64,000 nt of DNA. Source: Alteribacter natronophilus (lineage in GTDB: Bacteria; Bacillota; Bacilli; Bacillales; Salisediminibacteriaceae). Location: assembly GCF_006007885.1 (NCBI RefSeq), contig NZ_VCRO01000001.1:992001-1056000 (forward strand). Reading direction: 5' to 3'. Shown here one piece after another: positions 34,565 through 43,030 of this stretch (the first letter of the stretch is position 1; every line of letters begins with the position of its first letter). Under the pieces are notes generated by a model, which worked only from the letters and a program-made list of their open reading frames with translations, did no database searches and was not told where the DNA came from. The translations under genes were made by a program, and so were the position numbers.

Positions 34565-35209
34565 TTATCCAATCCACTGAATCACAGACCGGAGCAGTAC
34601 AGGTGAGACGTAAGCTTCATAGGCGGAAATAAGAGTGATAAAGGCACCCGTAAAAAGAAGAAACAGCGAATATCCCATAAAATACTGAAAAACCGGTTCA
34701 TAGCCTTTACGTATGATCTGCCTGCAGATTTTCAGGGAAAAGGAGATCGAAACTGCAGCAGTAACAATGAATACAGGAACGAGCAGAACGTTTTGGGGAA
34801 ACACGGCTGCAAAAGCGAGCAGAAAGCCATCCGTTCCCATCTGATTTACCAGGAATCCCACCGTGAAGCCCATTACCAGTCCTTTTAGAAAAAGCATGAC
34901 AAGAATGACGGGCAGACCAATGACGGACAGCCCGAGAAACCACATAAGACCGAGGTATTTGGCGTAATATGAAAAACTCTGGGTAAACATGGCCTCCGGG
35001 GCTGCCAGTTCTCCCTGACGGACCTGTCCGAAAAACTGGGTCAGGTATGTGAAAAGATCGGTTCGCTGGTTCATACTGAGGCTGTTAACAATGATCGCCC
35101 CGAAAATTACGCCCATCATCAGGAGAACAATGGAAAACACATAGATTGAACGGTTTTCCTCCACGTGCATCACAACAGCTCTCCGAGGGCTTGCGTACAT
35201 TCGTCTCAT
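34565..35209 (-). CDS. spoIIM: SpoIIM, engulfment protein
   Basis: SpoIIM is a mother-cell membrane protein that recruits SpoIIP and SpoIID to degrade septal peptidoglycan during engulfment. The 214-residue protein has five hydrophobic segments (about 23-42, 83-105, 112-130, 137-165, 185-205), as in the family, and the conserved block FPQNVLLVPVFIVTAAVSIS. ATG 35209 follows GAAGGGG. Position beside fur and nudF is conserved. Confidence 0.94.
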   Translation of the reverse strand: MRRMYASPRRAVVMHVEENRSIYVFSIVLLMMGVIFGAIIVNSLSMNQRTDLFTYLTQFFGQVRQGELAAPEAMFTQSFSYYAKYLGLMWFLGLSVIGLPVILVMLFLKGLVMGFTVGFLVNQMGTDGFLLAFAAVFPQNVLLVPVFIVTAAVSISFSLKICRQIIRKGYEPVFQYFMGYSLFLLFTGAFITLISAYEAYVSPVLLRSVIQWIG

Positions 35210-35308
35210 CCCGTTCGCCCCTTCTCTCCTGGTTTCAGTATCTTAACGTACACTGATACTCTATGAGGAAAAAAGGAGGGCTATGACAGAAAGGTAGATT
35301 CAGTTTCT

Positions 35309-35851
35309 CTATCTGCCTGCTGTCAGCAGATAGTGCTGTATGGCACAGATCGTTTTTGCATCGTGAATAGTTTCGTCCCTGATCAGTTGTACCGCCTCAT
35401 CAAACGAAACTTCCAGCAGCTCCACAAACTCGTCTTCATCTGTCTCTGCACTGCCTTCGGCCAGGTCCTTTGCTTCATATAAATGGACGATTTCATCGGC
35501 AAATCCGGGGGAAGTATAAAAAGACATAACTTTTTCAAGGCTGCCCGCACGGTATCCTGTTTCCTCCTCCAGCTCTCTTTTTGCGCACACTGCCGGGTCC
35601 TCTCCCTGCTCCAGTTTGCCTGCAGGTATTTCTGCAATCGATTTTTCCAGGGCTTTCCGGTACTGCTTTACAAGAATGAGTTTTCCGTCTTCGTTAACAG
35701 CCAGAACTGCCACTGCTCCAGGGTGGTTAATAATCTCCCGTTTACTTTCTTTTCCATCAGGCAAAACTACTTCATGAACACTCAGTTCAATAATTCTTCC
35801 TTTATAAATAACATCTCTTGATATTGTTTTTTCTTCCAGACTGTCTCGCAT
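35309..35851 (-). CDS. nudF: NudF, ADP-ribose pyrophosphatase (Nudix)
   Basis: NudF (YqkG) hydrolyses ADP-ribose to AMP and ribose 5-phosphate. The 180-residue protein has a complete Nudix box, GKLEQGEDPAVCAKRELEEE followed by TGY (G-x5-E-x7-REL-x-EE-x-G-Y), and the preceding ADP-ribose-specific region VKQYRKALEKSIAEIPAG. ATG 35851 follows AAAGGAG. It is divergent from mciZ. Confidence 0.95.
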   Translation of the reverse strand: MRDSLEEKTISRDVIYKGRIIELSVHEVVLPDGKESKREIINHPGAVAVLAVNEDGKLILVKQYRKALEKSIAEIPAGKLEQGEDPAVCAKRELEEETGYRAGSLEKVMSFYTSPGFADEIVHLYEAKDLAEGSAETDEDEFVELLEVSFDEAVQLIRDETIHDAKTICAIQHYLLTAGR

Positions 35852-35950
35852 CCTGATCCAGCTCCTTTATGGTTGCGGTTCTTTAATCGTCCAGGCTTTC
35901 ATATTCTTTAGCATAGCAAAATCTGTGTCCGAGAAAAAGGAGAGATCAGC

Positions 35951-36133
35951 ATGCATGTTTATTTAAAAGATAATGGTTTTATAGTAGCCGGTAAAGTATG
36001 GCAGGTGAAAGCCTATCTGAAACAGCTTTCCAAAGAGCACGATTCAGTTGAAGACTGGATCAGGAAAGGACAGCCTCTTCCGGCCACCCGGACTAAGGGT
36101 TCAGCCAGTATACTGCCGTTCCCACCCCGGTGA
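35951..36133 (+). CDS. mciZ: MciZ-like inhibitor of FtsZ assembly
   Basis: MciZ is a tiny sporulation peptide that caps FtsZ filaments and stops Z-ring formation in the mother cell. The 60-residue product matches B. subtilis MciZ through the helix GFIVAGKVWQVKAYLKQL and the motif VEDWIRKG; the equivalent B. subtilis segments are VVLVGKAWEIRAKLKE and VKDWISK. The B. subtilis protein ends near there (40 residues), while this one has some 17 extra residues. An AAGGAG site precedes ATG 35951. It lies between nudF and yqkF, as in B. subtilis. Its last 41 bases overlap the 3' end of the opposing DUF3866 gene. Confidence 0.85.
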   Translation: MHVYLKDNGFIVAGKVWQVKAYLKQLSKEHDSVEDWIRKGQPLPATRTKGSASILPFPPR

Positions 36134-37160
36134 AAAACAGCAGATCTTCTTTGATTCCACGCCCCATAGTGGTCACGTTCTCACCTCCAAGTACAGCAGT
36201 TATCCATCTCATGACCCGGCTCTCTTCTATTTCCGGCACCTCAATCCAGGGGTGCCGTTTCATTTTTTCCACTGCTTCACAGTCAATGTGCCTCCAGGTT
36301 TCCTCACCGGCAGGCAGGGGAAGCACACTATCGGCATACGTCAGTTCAGTTAAAGCTGTAATTGTATGGTGGGAAAGGCCGTAATGGCGGTTTCTCCTGT
36401 CTGCCTGGGACAGTCGTGGAGCCCAGACCGGGATTCCGCCTTTTTTTCCGATCAGATTTGCCCAGGATGCCTGGACAATACCGCTGTAGCCATACCGGGT
36501 ACCCGTCCCTGCCACACCGGGGCCAACTGTAATAACGATCAGGGCATCCGGGTAGGTATCTGCCGCATACTGCATAGCTGTCAGTACATTTACAGCTTCA
36601 TATTTACCGCCGAATGCCTGCCCGGCGGTGATTGAAATAAAGTCCTCCTCCCCGTGGAGTCTGCCTAGAATCCTGCTGAATGGAAGCGCGAGTGCTGCCT
36701 GGTCATCAATAATCGCCACAAGCCTCCCCCCTGGTTTAAGATCCCGGTACAGTCGCCACACGACCGGGAGCATGCTGTGCAGTTCACAGAGGAGAATCCG
36801 TTTTCCTCCCAGGTGCAGTTCCTCCTGATAAAGCCCGGCGGCATCATGATTTTCAGGCGATTCAACAGTAAGCATACTCTGCTGGACGGGAAGGTAGCGG
36901 CACTTCATAATATGGCCCTCGGGAGTGCCTTCCGCAGATTCCCCCTCCCTTTCTATACTGCACACAAAATCGGCTCCACCTGTGCCGAGACCGAGCATTC
37001 CCGCTGTTACATTAACTTTCACTCTATCCCCCGGCTTTACTTTCTGATAGAGAGAAGTATAGAGAACCGCCCTGCCGCAGCCTCCGTCGGTTGCAAGCCA
37101 CTGCACACCCCTGTTTTCTTCCAGAATCCCAAGGACAGTCACCGAAATAATCCTGTGCAT
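36093..37160 (-). CDS. DUF3866 family protein
   Basis: A 355-residue soluble protein that I place in the DUF3866 family, found in Firmicutes and Actinobacteria; its function is unknown. ATG 37160 follows GGGGGTG. It has a beta-rich N-terminal part (to about 70), then a Rossmann-like region with GGKRILLCELHSMLPVVWRL, an acidic Asp pair (VAIIDDQAALALPFS), and a glycine-rich block VITVGPGVAGTGTRYGYSGI followed by a conserved histidine pair (YGLSHHTITALTEL). No signal or membrane helix is seen. It lies between mciZ and yqkF on the opposite strand. Confidence 0.7.
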   Translation of the reverse strand: MHRIISVTVLGILEENRGVQWLATDGGCGRAVLYTSLYQKVKPGDRVKVNVTAGMLGLGTGGADFVCSIEREGESAEGTPEGHIMKCRYLPVQQSMLTVESPENHDAAGLYQEELHLGGKRILLCELHSMLPVVWRLYRDLKPGGRLVAIIDDQAALALPFSRILGRLHGEEDFISITAGQAFGGKYEAVNVLTAMQYAADTYPDALIVITVGPGVAGTGTRYGYSGIVQASWANLIGKKGGIPVWAPRLSQADRRNRHYGLSHHTITALTELTYADSVLPLPAGEETWRHIDCEAVEKMKRHPWIEVPEIEESRVMRWITAVLGGENVTTMGRGIKEDLLFFTGVGTAVYWLNP

Positions 37161-37279
37161 CACACACCCCCAGTTCCTAAAGCGTATTCATCCGCGATAA
37201 GCCTCATGCCGTCTCATTTGAATAACCCAATATGATTGTGTACGATAAATAGACTATTCAAAAAGCTGGAGGGGATTTC

Positions 37280-38194
37280 ATGAACAAACGGCAAATTGGA
37301 AATTCTGACCTTTTCGTAAGTGAAATTGGTTTTGGATGCATGTCACTTACAGAGAACGACCGGGAAAATGAACGGATTATTCATGAATCCATTGACCGCG
37401 GTATCAACTACTTTGATACTGCCGATCTTTACAGTTTCGGTGCCAACGAAGAGTCTGTGGGCAAAGCACTGAAAGGAAAGCGTGACAGCGTCATCCTTGC
37501 TTCCAAAGGGGGAAATGAGTGGGGTGAGGGAATTGACGGCTGGCGCTGGAATCCTTCAAAGAATCACATGAAGGATGCTGTTAAAAAGACTCTCTCCCGG
37601 CTCGGGACAGATTATCTTGACCTGTATCAGCTTCACGGCGGCACGATCGACGATCCGATTGAGGAAACTATTGAAGCATTCGGGGAAATGAAAAAGGAAG
37701 GTCTGATCCGGTATTACGGCATTTCGTCCATACGGCCGAACGTTATTAAAGAGTATGTTAAACGCTCTGACATTGTTTCGGTTATGATGCAGTACAGTCT
37801 GCTTGACCGGAGACCTGAAGAATGGTTCACATTCCTCGGGGAAAACGGTGTCTCCGTACTGCCGAGGGGGCCTGTAGCCAAAGGTCTTCTTGCTGAAGAA
37901 TGGGAACGGAAACTAAAAGGAGAGGGATACCTGCAGTATTCGGAGGAAGAGCTTAAAAGTACCGTAAAGTCTCTGGGGGATATTGCAGCGCGGGAAGGTA
38001 TTACTCTTCAGGAACTCGCCCTCCGGTATGCCCTTACACCGCCTCAGGTGGCTTCGGCTGTTGCCGGTGCAAGCCGTGTTTCCCAGGCAGCCGATAATGC
38101 CGCGGCCGGGGCAGCAGGGCCGCTGTCAGAGGAATTAGTCAGGGAACTAAACGACTTGACTAAAGCCGGCCGGTATGACAAACACCGGGACTGA
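37280..38194 (+). CDS. yqkF: YqkF-type aldo/keto reductase
   Basis: An NADPH-dependent aldo/keto reductase of unknown natural substrate. The 304-residue protein is a TIM barrel with the catalytic tetrad pattern: Asp and Tyr in GINYFDTADLYSFGANEE, Lys in VILASKGGNEW and His in DLYQLHGGTIDD. It is closely similar along its length to B. subtilis YqkF, including RYYGISSIRPNVIKEYVKRS. GGAGGGG precedes ATG 37280. Followed by its own terminator. Confidence 0.93.
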   Translation: MNKRQIGNSDLFVSEIGFGCMSLTENDRENERIIHESIDRGINYFDTADLYSFGANEESVGKALKGKRDSVILASKGGNEWGEGIDGWRWNPSKNHMKDAVKKTLSRLGTDYLDLYQLHGGTIDDPIEETIEAFGEMKKEGLIRYYGISSIRPNVIKEYVKRSDIVSVMMQYSLLDRRPEEWFTFLGENGVSVLPRGPVAKGLLAEEWERKLKGEGYLQYSEEELKSTVKSLGDIAAREGITLQELALRYALTPPQVASAVAGASRVSQAADNAAAGAAGPLSEELVRELNDLTKAGRYDKHRD

Positions 38195-38304
38195 CTGAAC
38201 TTACTGCGTTAGAAGGCAGAAAACATCCAGGAAACGCTAAATTTCCCACTCGTGTCGGCATCCACAGGAAAGAAGAGGCTGGTACAAACCCAGCTAAATA
38301 GAAG

Positions 38305-38331
38305 GGCCCTCACCGCCGGTGAGGGCCTTTT
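38305..38331 (+). terminator. Intrinsic terminator after yqkF
   Basis: GGCCCTCACC and GGTGAGGGCC pair around GCC and run into TTTT, 110 bases past the yqkF stop. Confidence 0.8.
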
Positions 38332-38352
38332 GCTGTAGGCAGTTTTATAACG

Positions 38353-38542
38353 GTTGATTGTTCAAAAATACACTCGCTTGCCGGGGGCAAGGCTTCAGCT
38401 AACCGGGAGCACTTCTGTTTCTTCCTCTACAAGTTGATCTTCGTAGCTGTCTGCGTCGAAGCAGCTCGAAGTATTCACAGGATGTAAACGCTCGCAGCTC
38501 TTGCTTTTCCCGCAGGCGTCTCGTGATTTTTGAACAATCAAC
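38353..38542. repeat. 190-base element bounded by perfect 17-bp inverted repeats
   Basis: GTTGATTGTTCAAAAAT at 38353-38369 is the exact reverse complement of 38526-38542. Between them are GC-rich pieces (GGGGGCAAGGCTTCAGC, CTTTTCCCGCAGGCGTC) like those inside the palindrome at 57191-57417, and TTGATTGTTC recurs there. It looks like a dispersed intergenic repeat and not a gene. Confidence 0.6.
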
Positions 38543-38604
38543 GAATATGTACACAAAAAGGATGGTTTTTCCCATAAAGTTAAATCACCACTGGGAGAAC
38601 GAAA

Positions 38605-38817
38605 CAGTTACCGAAGACGTTTCACTATGCCACCTTTATGCGGATGAAAGACGACTATGTGAAGAATGGTCAACTTAAAGCCGGGTATAATCTCCAAATT
38701 GCAACGGAGGGACAATACACGCTTGCTTATGACATCTTTCCAAACCCGACTGATACGCTGACGCTTAACTCTTTTCTAAAAAGAATTGAGAAAGGGTTCT
38801 TCATCAACCTAAATTAA
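38605..38817 (+). pseudogene. IS1182-family transposase remnant
   Basis: A frame without its own start encodes about 70 residues including TFMRMKDDYVKNGQLKAGYN and LQIATEGQYTLAYDIFPNPT, a highly conserved catalytic-region block of IS1182-type DDE transposases. It ends at TAA 38817 soon after that block, where an intact transposase would continue. Upstream there is no N-terminal domain. It is an old, decayed copy; no terminal inverted repeats of the insertion sequence were recognised. Confidence 0.85.
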
Positions 38818-38820
38818 AAC

Positions 38821-38866
38821 AATAAAACGGTGACAACGATCGAAAAGCGATCACTGGCACCGTTTT
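38821..38866. terminator. Hairpin with T tracts on both strands
   Basis: AACGGTG and CACCGTT arms enclose a second small hairpin (CGATCGAAAAGCGATC). TTTTTTAC follows on plus and TTTTATTG on minus. It can end the minus-strand tlpA-like transcript from 38904 and the plus-strand remnant. Confidence 0.7.
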
Positions 38867-38903
38867 TTACTTAATTAGAGACTGTTTTTTCCCAGCAACT
38901 TTG

Positions 38904-39551
38904 TCACTCGGTTTCTTCGTATTTTTCTCTTGCTGTTTCAAGGTCTCCTGTCAGCATATCGTAATTTACCATTCCCTGCCTCCGGGTAATAATGCGTCCA
39001 TCCGGATCAAGGACATAGGTAAGCGGCATTCCGATTACCTGATACGCTCTTGCTGCTTCGTCCTCTTCGTCCATCAGGTTTGGATAAGTTACGTCAAACT
39101 CTTCAAGAAACCTGTGAATATTATCAAGGTCCGATTCCTGAGAGGTTCTGTTCAGCCCCACTACCCTGACACCTTCATCATAATACTCCCGGTGGATACG
39201 CGTCAGATCCGGCTTTTCCTCCCTGCACGGCGCACACCACGTTGCCCAGACGTTAAGAATCACATAATGGCCTCTGAAGTCCGATATTGCCATTTCACCC
39301 TCACCGTCTACAAGGGGAAGCGGCACATCTTTAAGCAGCATCCCCGGCTGAATACCTTCTTTGTCCCTTTCAAGGTATTCTTCCGTTTCGCCTTCTGCAC
39401 GGCTGTCGACATCTTCGATACCTTCATTCTCCAGGTATATGGAAAGTGGATCTTCCGATGCACTGTCGGTCCGATGATCGTATATGACAAAAACAGCAAT
39501 GCCAAGAGCTGCGGTCAGAATCAGCAGGCTTGAAAGGTGTCTGCCTTTCAT
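38904..39551 (-). CDS. TlpA/ResA-like membrane-anchored thioredoxin
   Basis: A 215-residue extracytoplasmic thiol-disulfide oxidoreductase. A signal anchor covers about residues 7-24; an acidic linker follows (to about 75) and then a redoxin domain with active site NVWATWCAPCREEKPDL. The cis-proline loop is YQVIGMPLTYVLDPDG. The Glu after CAPC (REE) matches the position of ResA Glu80. ATG 39551 follows AAAGGGGG. It is isolated from the res operon. A role in cytochrome c maturation, or in reducing spore or wall proteins as StoA does, is possible; the sequence does not decide. Confidence 0.85.
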   Translation of the reverse strand: MKGRHLSSLLILTAALGIAVFVIYDHRTDSASEDPLSIYLENEGIEDVDSRAEGETEEYLERDKEGIQPGMLLKDVPLPLVDGEGEMAISDFRGHYVILNVWATWCAPCREEKPDLTRIHREYYDEGVRVVGLNRTSQESDLDNIHRFLEEFDVTYPNLMDEEDEAARAYQVIGMPLTYVLDPDGRIITRRQGMVNYDMLTGDLETAREKYEETE

Positions 39552-39906
39552 CTTGACTCCCCCTTTTCCTCACTGTATTCAAGTATATCCTCTAAAAGGA
39601 AAAAACGAAATCATCCTGCCTATTTTCACACAAAGTTCAATGATTTAAAACTCTCCATATTAATATGTCTTTTACATTAAATGCGGCTGACATCGTTTCT
39701 TTCCGTCTTTCTCTTTGATAGAATGACATAGTGAATTGTGCTCTTATAAAAAATGGTTCTGTAAAAGTCTGTTGTTGATTTCCCCTCACTGCGCTCCAAT
39801 CAACTTCATAAAATCAACTCGGTACTTTAAAAGAGCTAATAAATAAACCATTCATAGAATAGATTGATTAATAGATTACATTAAACTGTTTAGGAGAACT
39901 ATAGTT
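39552..39906. other. Intergenic region with a degenerate palindrome
   Basis: These 355 AT-rich bases hold, at about 39774-39810, TTGTTGATTTCCCCTCACTG followed by CGCTCCAATCAACTT, a small imperfect palindrome with TTGATT arms like those at 38353. No reading frame or strong promoter is clear; a promoter for the ycgR-like gene must lie before AGGAGAAC at 39893. Confidence 0.4.
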
Positions 39907-40971
39907 ATGAAACCACAGCAGGTCAGAGCCTTCGGAAAAGACCTCATCGGCATGGGGCTTCTTCTTTTGTTCCTTATTCTTTTCCTGTTCAGCGACAGAC
40001 TTAGTGAGTCCCGGTACATTCAGGATCTGCCGGCAGCCTGGGTCAACGTGAACACACTTTTTTTAAGCATAGTCATTGAAGCCATACCGTTTATACTCCT
40101 CGGTGTATTTGTCTCGGCACTGATACAGATTTATATTTCAGAGGAAACGATCAGGCGTTATCTGCCTAAGAACGCACTGGGGGCACTTTTTCCGGCGGCC
40201 GTTCTCGGTGCCATTTTCCCTTTGTGTGAATGTGCGATTGTTCCGGTCGTTGCCCGTCTTGTAAAAAAGGGGATGCCGCTTCATGTAGGAGTAGTCTTTT
40301 TAGTTGCCGCGCCGATTCTTAATCCTATCGTTTTTGCATCCACGTTTTTTGCATTCGGATCAAGCTGGACACATCCGGTTCTCTTAACACGGATGGGGCT
40401 GGCATTTATTCTGTCGATCATCATCGGGTTCGTTCTGTTTCTGCTTTTCAGACATACCAGACAGCTTCGTTCCCAGGCATCCAGTCTTACAGACCATGAT
40501 CACCTTCACAGCCACAGTCACAGCCACGATGAAAAACCGGGTGTGATGCAGCGGATCAAGGACACGGTTTATCATGCGGTGGATGAGTTCTTCCTCATGG
40601 GGAAATACCTCATCCTCGGTGCTTTTATTGCGTCACTGTTTCAGACGTTCCTTAACCGGGAGCTGCTGACGACAATCGGAGCCAACGAATATTCATCAAC
40701 GGCAGTAATGATGGGGTTTGCCTATCTTCTGTCTCTCTGTTCCGAAGCCGACGCATTTGTAGCTGCTTCGTTTACGCAGTTTTCCGCCGGTTCTCTGATC
40801 GCATTTCTTGTCTACGGCCCTATGCTCGACCTTAAAAATACCTTTATGCTGTTTGCCTACTTCAGACCAAAATTTGTAATCGCCTTTATGGTGACTGTCA
40901 CAATTACAGTATTTACCGCCATCCTGATTGTTAATCGTTTTCTACTTCCAAACTGGTATATGTGGTTCTAG
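39907..40971 (+). CDS. YcgR-like permease (DUF318/ArsP_1 family)
   Basis: A 354-residue integral membrane protein with about eight helices. It has the family hallmark in an intramembrane segment, GAIFPLCECAIVPVVARLVK, with a cysteine pair around Glu, and the block VAAPILNPIVFAST. Between helices 5 and 6 is a histidine-rich cytoplasmic loop, DHLHSHSHSHDEK, suggestive of metal binding. A strong AGGAG precedes ATG 39907. The next gene (TIGR03943 family) follows 12 bases later, the same pairing as ycgR-ycgQ of B. subtilis. Substrate is unknown; the His loop points to a divalent metal or metalloid, which is inference. Confidence 0.85.
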   Translation: MKPQQVRAFGKDLIGMGLLLLFLILFLFSDRLSESRYIQDLPAAWVNVNTLFLSIVIEAIPFILLGVFVSALIQIYISEETIRRYLPKNALGALFPAAVLGAIFPLCECAIVPVVARLVKKGMPLHVGVVFLVAAPILNPIVFASTFFAFGSSWTHPVLLTRMGLAFILSIIIGFVLFLLFRHTRQLRSQASSLTDHDHLHSHSHSHDEKPGVMQRIKDTVYHAVDEFFLMGKYLILGAFIASLFQTFLNRELLTTIGANEYSSTAVMMGFAYLLSLCSEADAFVAASFTQFSAGSLIAFLVYGPMLDLKNTFMLFAYFRPKFVIAFMVTVTITVFTAILIVNRFLLPNWYMWF

Positions 40972-40983
40972 GAGGAATTGACC

Positions 40984-41979
40984 GTGAGAGACTATGATTT
41001 TTCATTTCACGCTTTTATACAGGGAATAATTCTGATAGGATTTGCCCTTTTAATGCTCTGGTTTGTCCTGAGCGGCAACATTGTCTACTACATTGCACCT
41101 AAAATGATGCCTTTCGTCTACTTTGCTCTTGTAACCTTCTTTCTGCTCGGGATTGTACAGGTGTTTCGCAGTACAAGGAAAAGCGATGCTGACGGAGTTT
41201 CATGTACATGCGGCCACGATCACAGAATTCCGGGGCCGCCGATTGTAAAACTGCTTATTTACGGGATTTTTATCCTCCCGGTCCTGATGGGATTCGTTCT
41301 TCCCGACAGGGCTCTTGACAGTTCAGTTGCCCAGAACCGGGGGATGATCTACGGGAGCGGTAATTCACCGACAGTGAATGCCGCCACCCAGGCACAGGCA
41401 GCCGAAACAGGTACTGAGCAGTCTTCTGCGGAAGAATACCTTGAAGACCCTGAAGGCTACATGGAGAACCTTGAATCAGGCGCTGCTCCGGATGAAAATG
41501 ACCTTCCGGGCCCTGATGATGTGCAGGAGCATTTTACTGTTGAGGATTTCTACGATCAGGAAGGATTTGATCAGTATTACGTGGAACTTGCCGAAAAGCT
41601 CCAGCATGAGGACGTGATTACTGTCACAGAAGAGAATTACCTCGATATTATGACTGTTATGGACGTCCATCTGGATAAGTTCATAGGTAAAGACATTGAA
41701 ATCGTCGGTTTTGCATTCAGAGAACCTGATTTCGATGATCATCAGCTTGTGGCAGCACGTTTCTCCATGACATGCTGTACAGCCGATGCAGGCGTTTACG
41801 GTACGCTTATTGAAAGTAATCAGGCAGCCGATATTGAGGAAGACACGTGGATTCACGTTTATGGCACTATTAAAGAAGGGGAATACAACGGATACCGTCT
41901 CCCGGTCATTACCGACGCAGACCTCAATGAAGTTGAGGAACCTGCCTCTCCGTACGTTTACCCTAGCTTCAGGTTCTAA
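40984..41979 (+). CDS. YcgQ-like TIGR03943 family protein
   Basis: The partner of the permease. I use GTG 40984, eight bases after GGAGG; TTG 40978 overlaps that site. The 331-residue protein has an N-terminal membrane part with helices at about 10-32, 40-60 and 83-100 and a small CTCGHDH metal-like motif between them. An acidic linker follows (GYMENLESGAAPDENDLPGP), then a C-terminal beta-rich domain with FSMTCCTADAGVYG. This two-domain layout is that of TIGR03943 proteins. Biochemical role unknown. Confidence 0.85.
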   Translation: MRDYDFSFHAFIQGIILIGFALLMLWFVLSGNIVYYIAPKMMPFVYFALVTFFLLGIVQVFRSTRKSDADGVSCTCGHDHRIPGPPIVKLLIYGIFILPVLMGFVLPDRALDSSVAQNRGMIYGSGNSPTVNAATQAQAAETGTEQSSAEEYLEDPEGYMENLESGAAPDENDLPGPDDVQEHFTVEDFYDQEGFDQYYVELAEKLQHEDVITVTEENYLDIMTVMDVHLDKFIGKDIEIVGFAFREPDFDDHQLVAARFSMTCCTADAGVYGTLIESNQAADIEEDTWIHVYGTIKEGEYNGYRLPVITDADLNEVEEPASPYVYPSFRF

Positions 41980-42043
41980 CCTGCATTCTTTATGACGCTT
42001 TCCGCTCAATCATTCATTGTAAACAGCAGCAATCTATGCAAAA

Positions 42044-42072
42044 AACAGGAGGGGCACTTTGCCTCTCCTGTT
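42044..42072. terminator. Hairpin after ycgQ-like gene
   Basis: AACAGGAG(G)GGCA and TGCC(T)CTCCTGTT pair around CTT. On plus it runs into CTTC; on minus into TTTTTTGC. It lies 65 bases after the plus-strand stop. Confidence 0.6.
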
Positions 42073-42123
42073 CTTCATTCAAAAAACCGTTAACAGTGCT
42101 CCGTCTTCAGGCAGAGGAAGCAC

Positions 42124-42167
42124 AAAAAAGGTGCCTCCATGTGGTCAGTCAAAGACCAGGAGGCACC
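42124..42167 (-). terminator. Intrinsic terminator after the PTS IIA gene
   Basis: GGTGCCTCC and GGAGGCACC pair on the minus strand, followed by six T, 19 bases past the stop. Confidence 0.88.
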
Positions 42168-42185
42168 CTGCTTTCTTATTGCAAA

Positions 42186-42722
42186 TTACTTGGTAATTGT
42201 CATAATCGTGGTTTCACCACGGGATACATCGATGTTTTCTTCTTTCTGAAGATCTCCTGCCTCATCTCCATTGGTAAGAATAACCGGTGTGATCGTGCTT
42301 TCGGCTTTTTCTTTTACGAGATCCATATCAAATGTAATCAACTTGTCCCCAGGAGCCACTTTGTCTCCCTCTTTGACAAAAGCTTCAAAGCCCTCGCCCT
42401 GCATATTCACGGTCTCAATCCCGATATGAATCAGAATTTCCGCGCCGTTCACCGTTTTAAGTCCCACTGCGTGCTTTGTCGGGAACAGCTGAACGACTTC
42501 CGCATGCACAGGTGAAACCACTGTGCCGTCAGCAGGATCGATTGCCACACCGTCCCCCATCATTTTTTCGGCAAAAGTCGGATCCGGTACTTCGGAAAGG
42601 GATACAGCTTTCCCTGTTAACGGCGACACGAGAACGTCCTTTCCATCCGCTTCCGGCATCTCCACCTCCGGTTTCTGCTGCTTTTCTTCTTTCTTATCCA
42701 GTCCGAATAGTTTTTTAAGCAT
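42186..42722 (-). CDS. PTS glucose-type EIIA protein (YpqE/Crr-like)
   Basis: A free-standing glucose-family IIA phosphocarrier that takes phosphate from HPr and passes it to a IIB domain. I start at ATG 42722, eight bases after AAAGG; ATG 42728 is too close to that site. The 178-residue protein has a short basic amphipathic leader (MLKKLFGLDKKEEK), then the IIA-Glc beta fold. The two active-site histidines are in LFPTKHAVGL (about residue 84) and ILIHIGIETVN (about 99, phosphorylated), 15 residues apart as in E. coli. No partner PTS gene lies nearby, like ypqE of B. subtilis. Confidence 0.9.
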   Translation of the reverse strand: MLKKLFGLDKKEEKQQKPEVEMPEADGKDVLVSPLTGKAVSLSEVPDPTFAEKMMGDGVAIDPADGTVVSPVHAEVVQLFPTKHAVGLKTVNGAEILIHIGIETVNMQGEGFEAFVKEGDKVAPGDKLITFDMDLVKEKAESTITPVILTNGDEAGDLQKEENIDVSRGETTIMTITK

Positions 42723-43030
42723 GTTCATCACCTTTCTTTTATTTTCATTTGTATGTACATGTTCCCTCGCAAGGATATAGTTTAAACGATAACCGCCTTT
42801 TTTGTAAAATGTTTTTACCGGTCCCGGCATCATTTAAACGTTCTTCGCATTCAGAGCATGAACATTTCCTTGTGATTCCCTTTCCTTAATGGCTGCAGCT
42901 TTTTCCGGCTGCAGGCAGACGCTTCGTGACTTATTTATTCTGATAACACAACTTCATGAAAGACTACTTTACTATACCCCTCTGTTCGTAAAGGTATGTG
43001 TCAAATTTTCAGTAATCGTCCCGGTGCTGA

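Noticed and set aside
38901-39533. Plus-strand open frame of 210 codons
   Set aside because: Antisense to the TlpA-like gene, whose thioredoxin motif is unmistakable.
40498-40530. CACAGCCACAGTCACAGCCA short repeat
   Set aside because: It encodes the His-rich loop of the permease; it is a coding feature, not a CRISPR or satellite.
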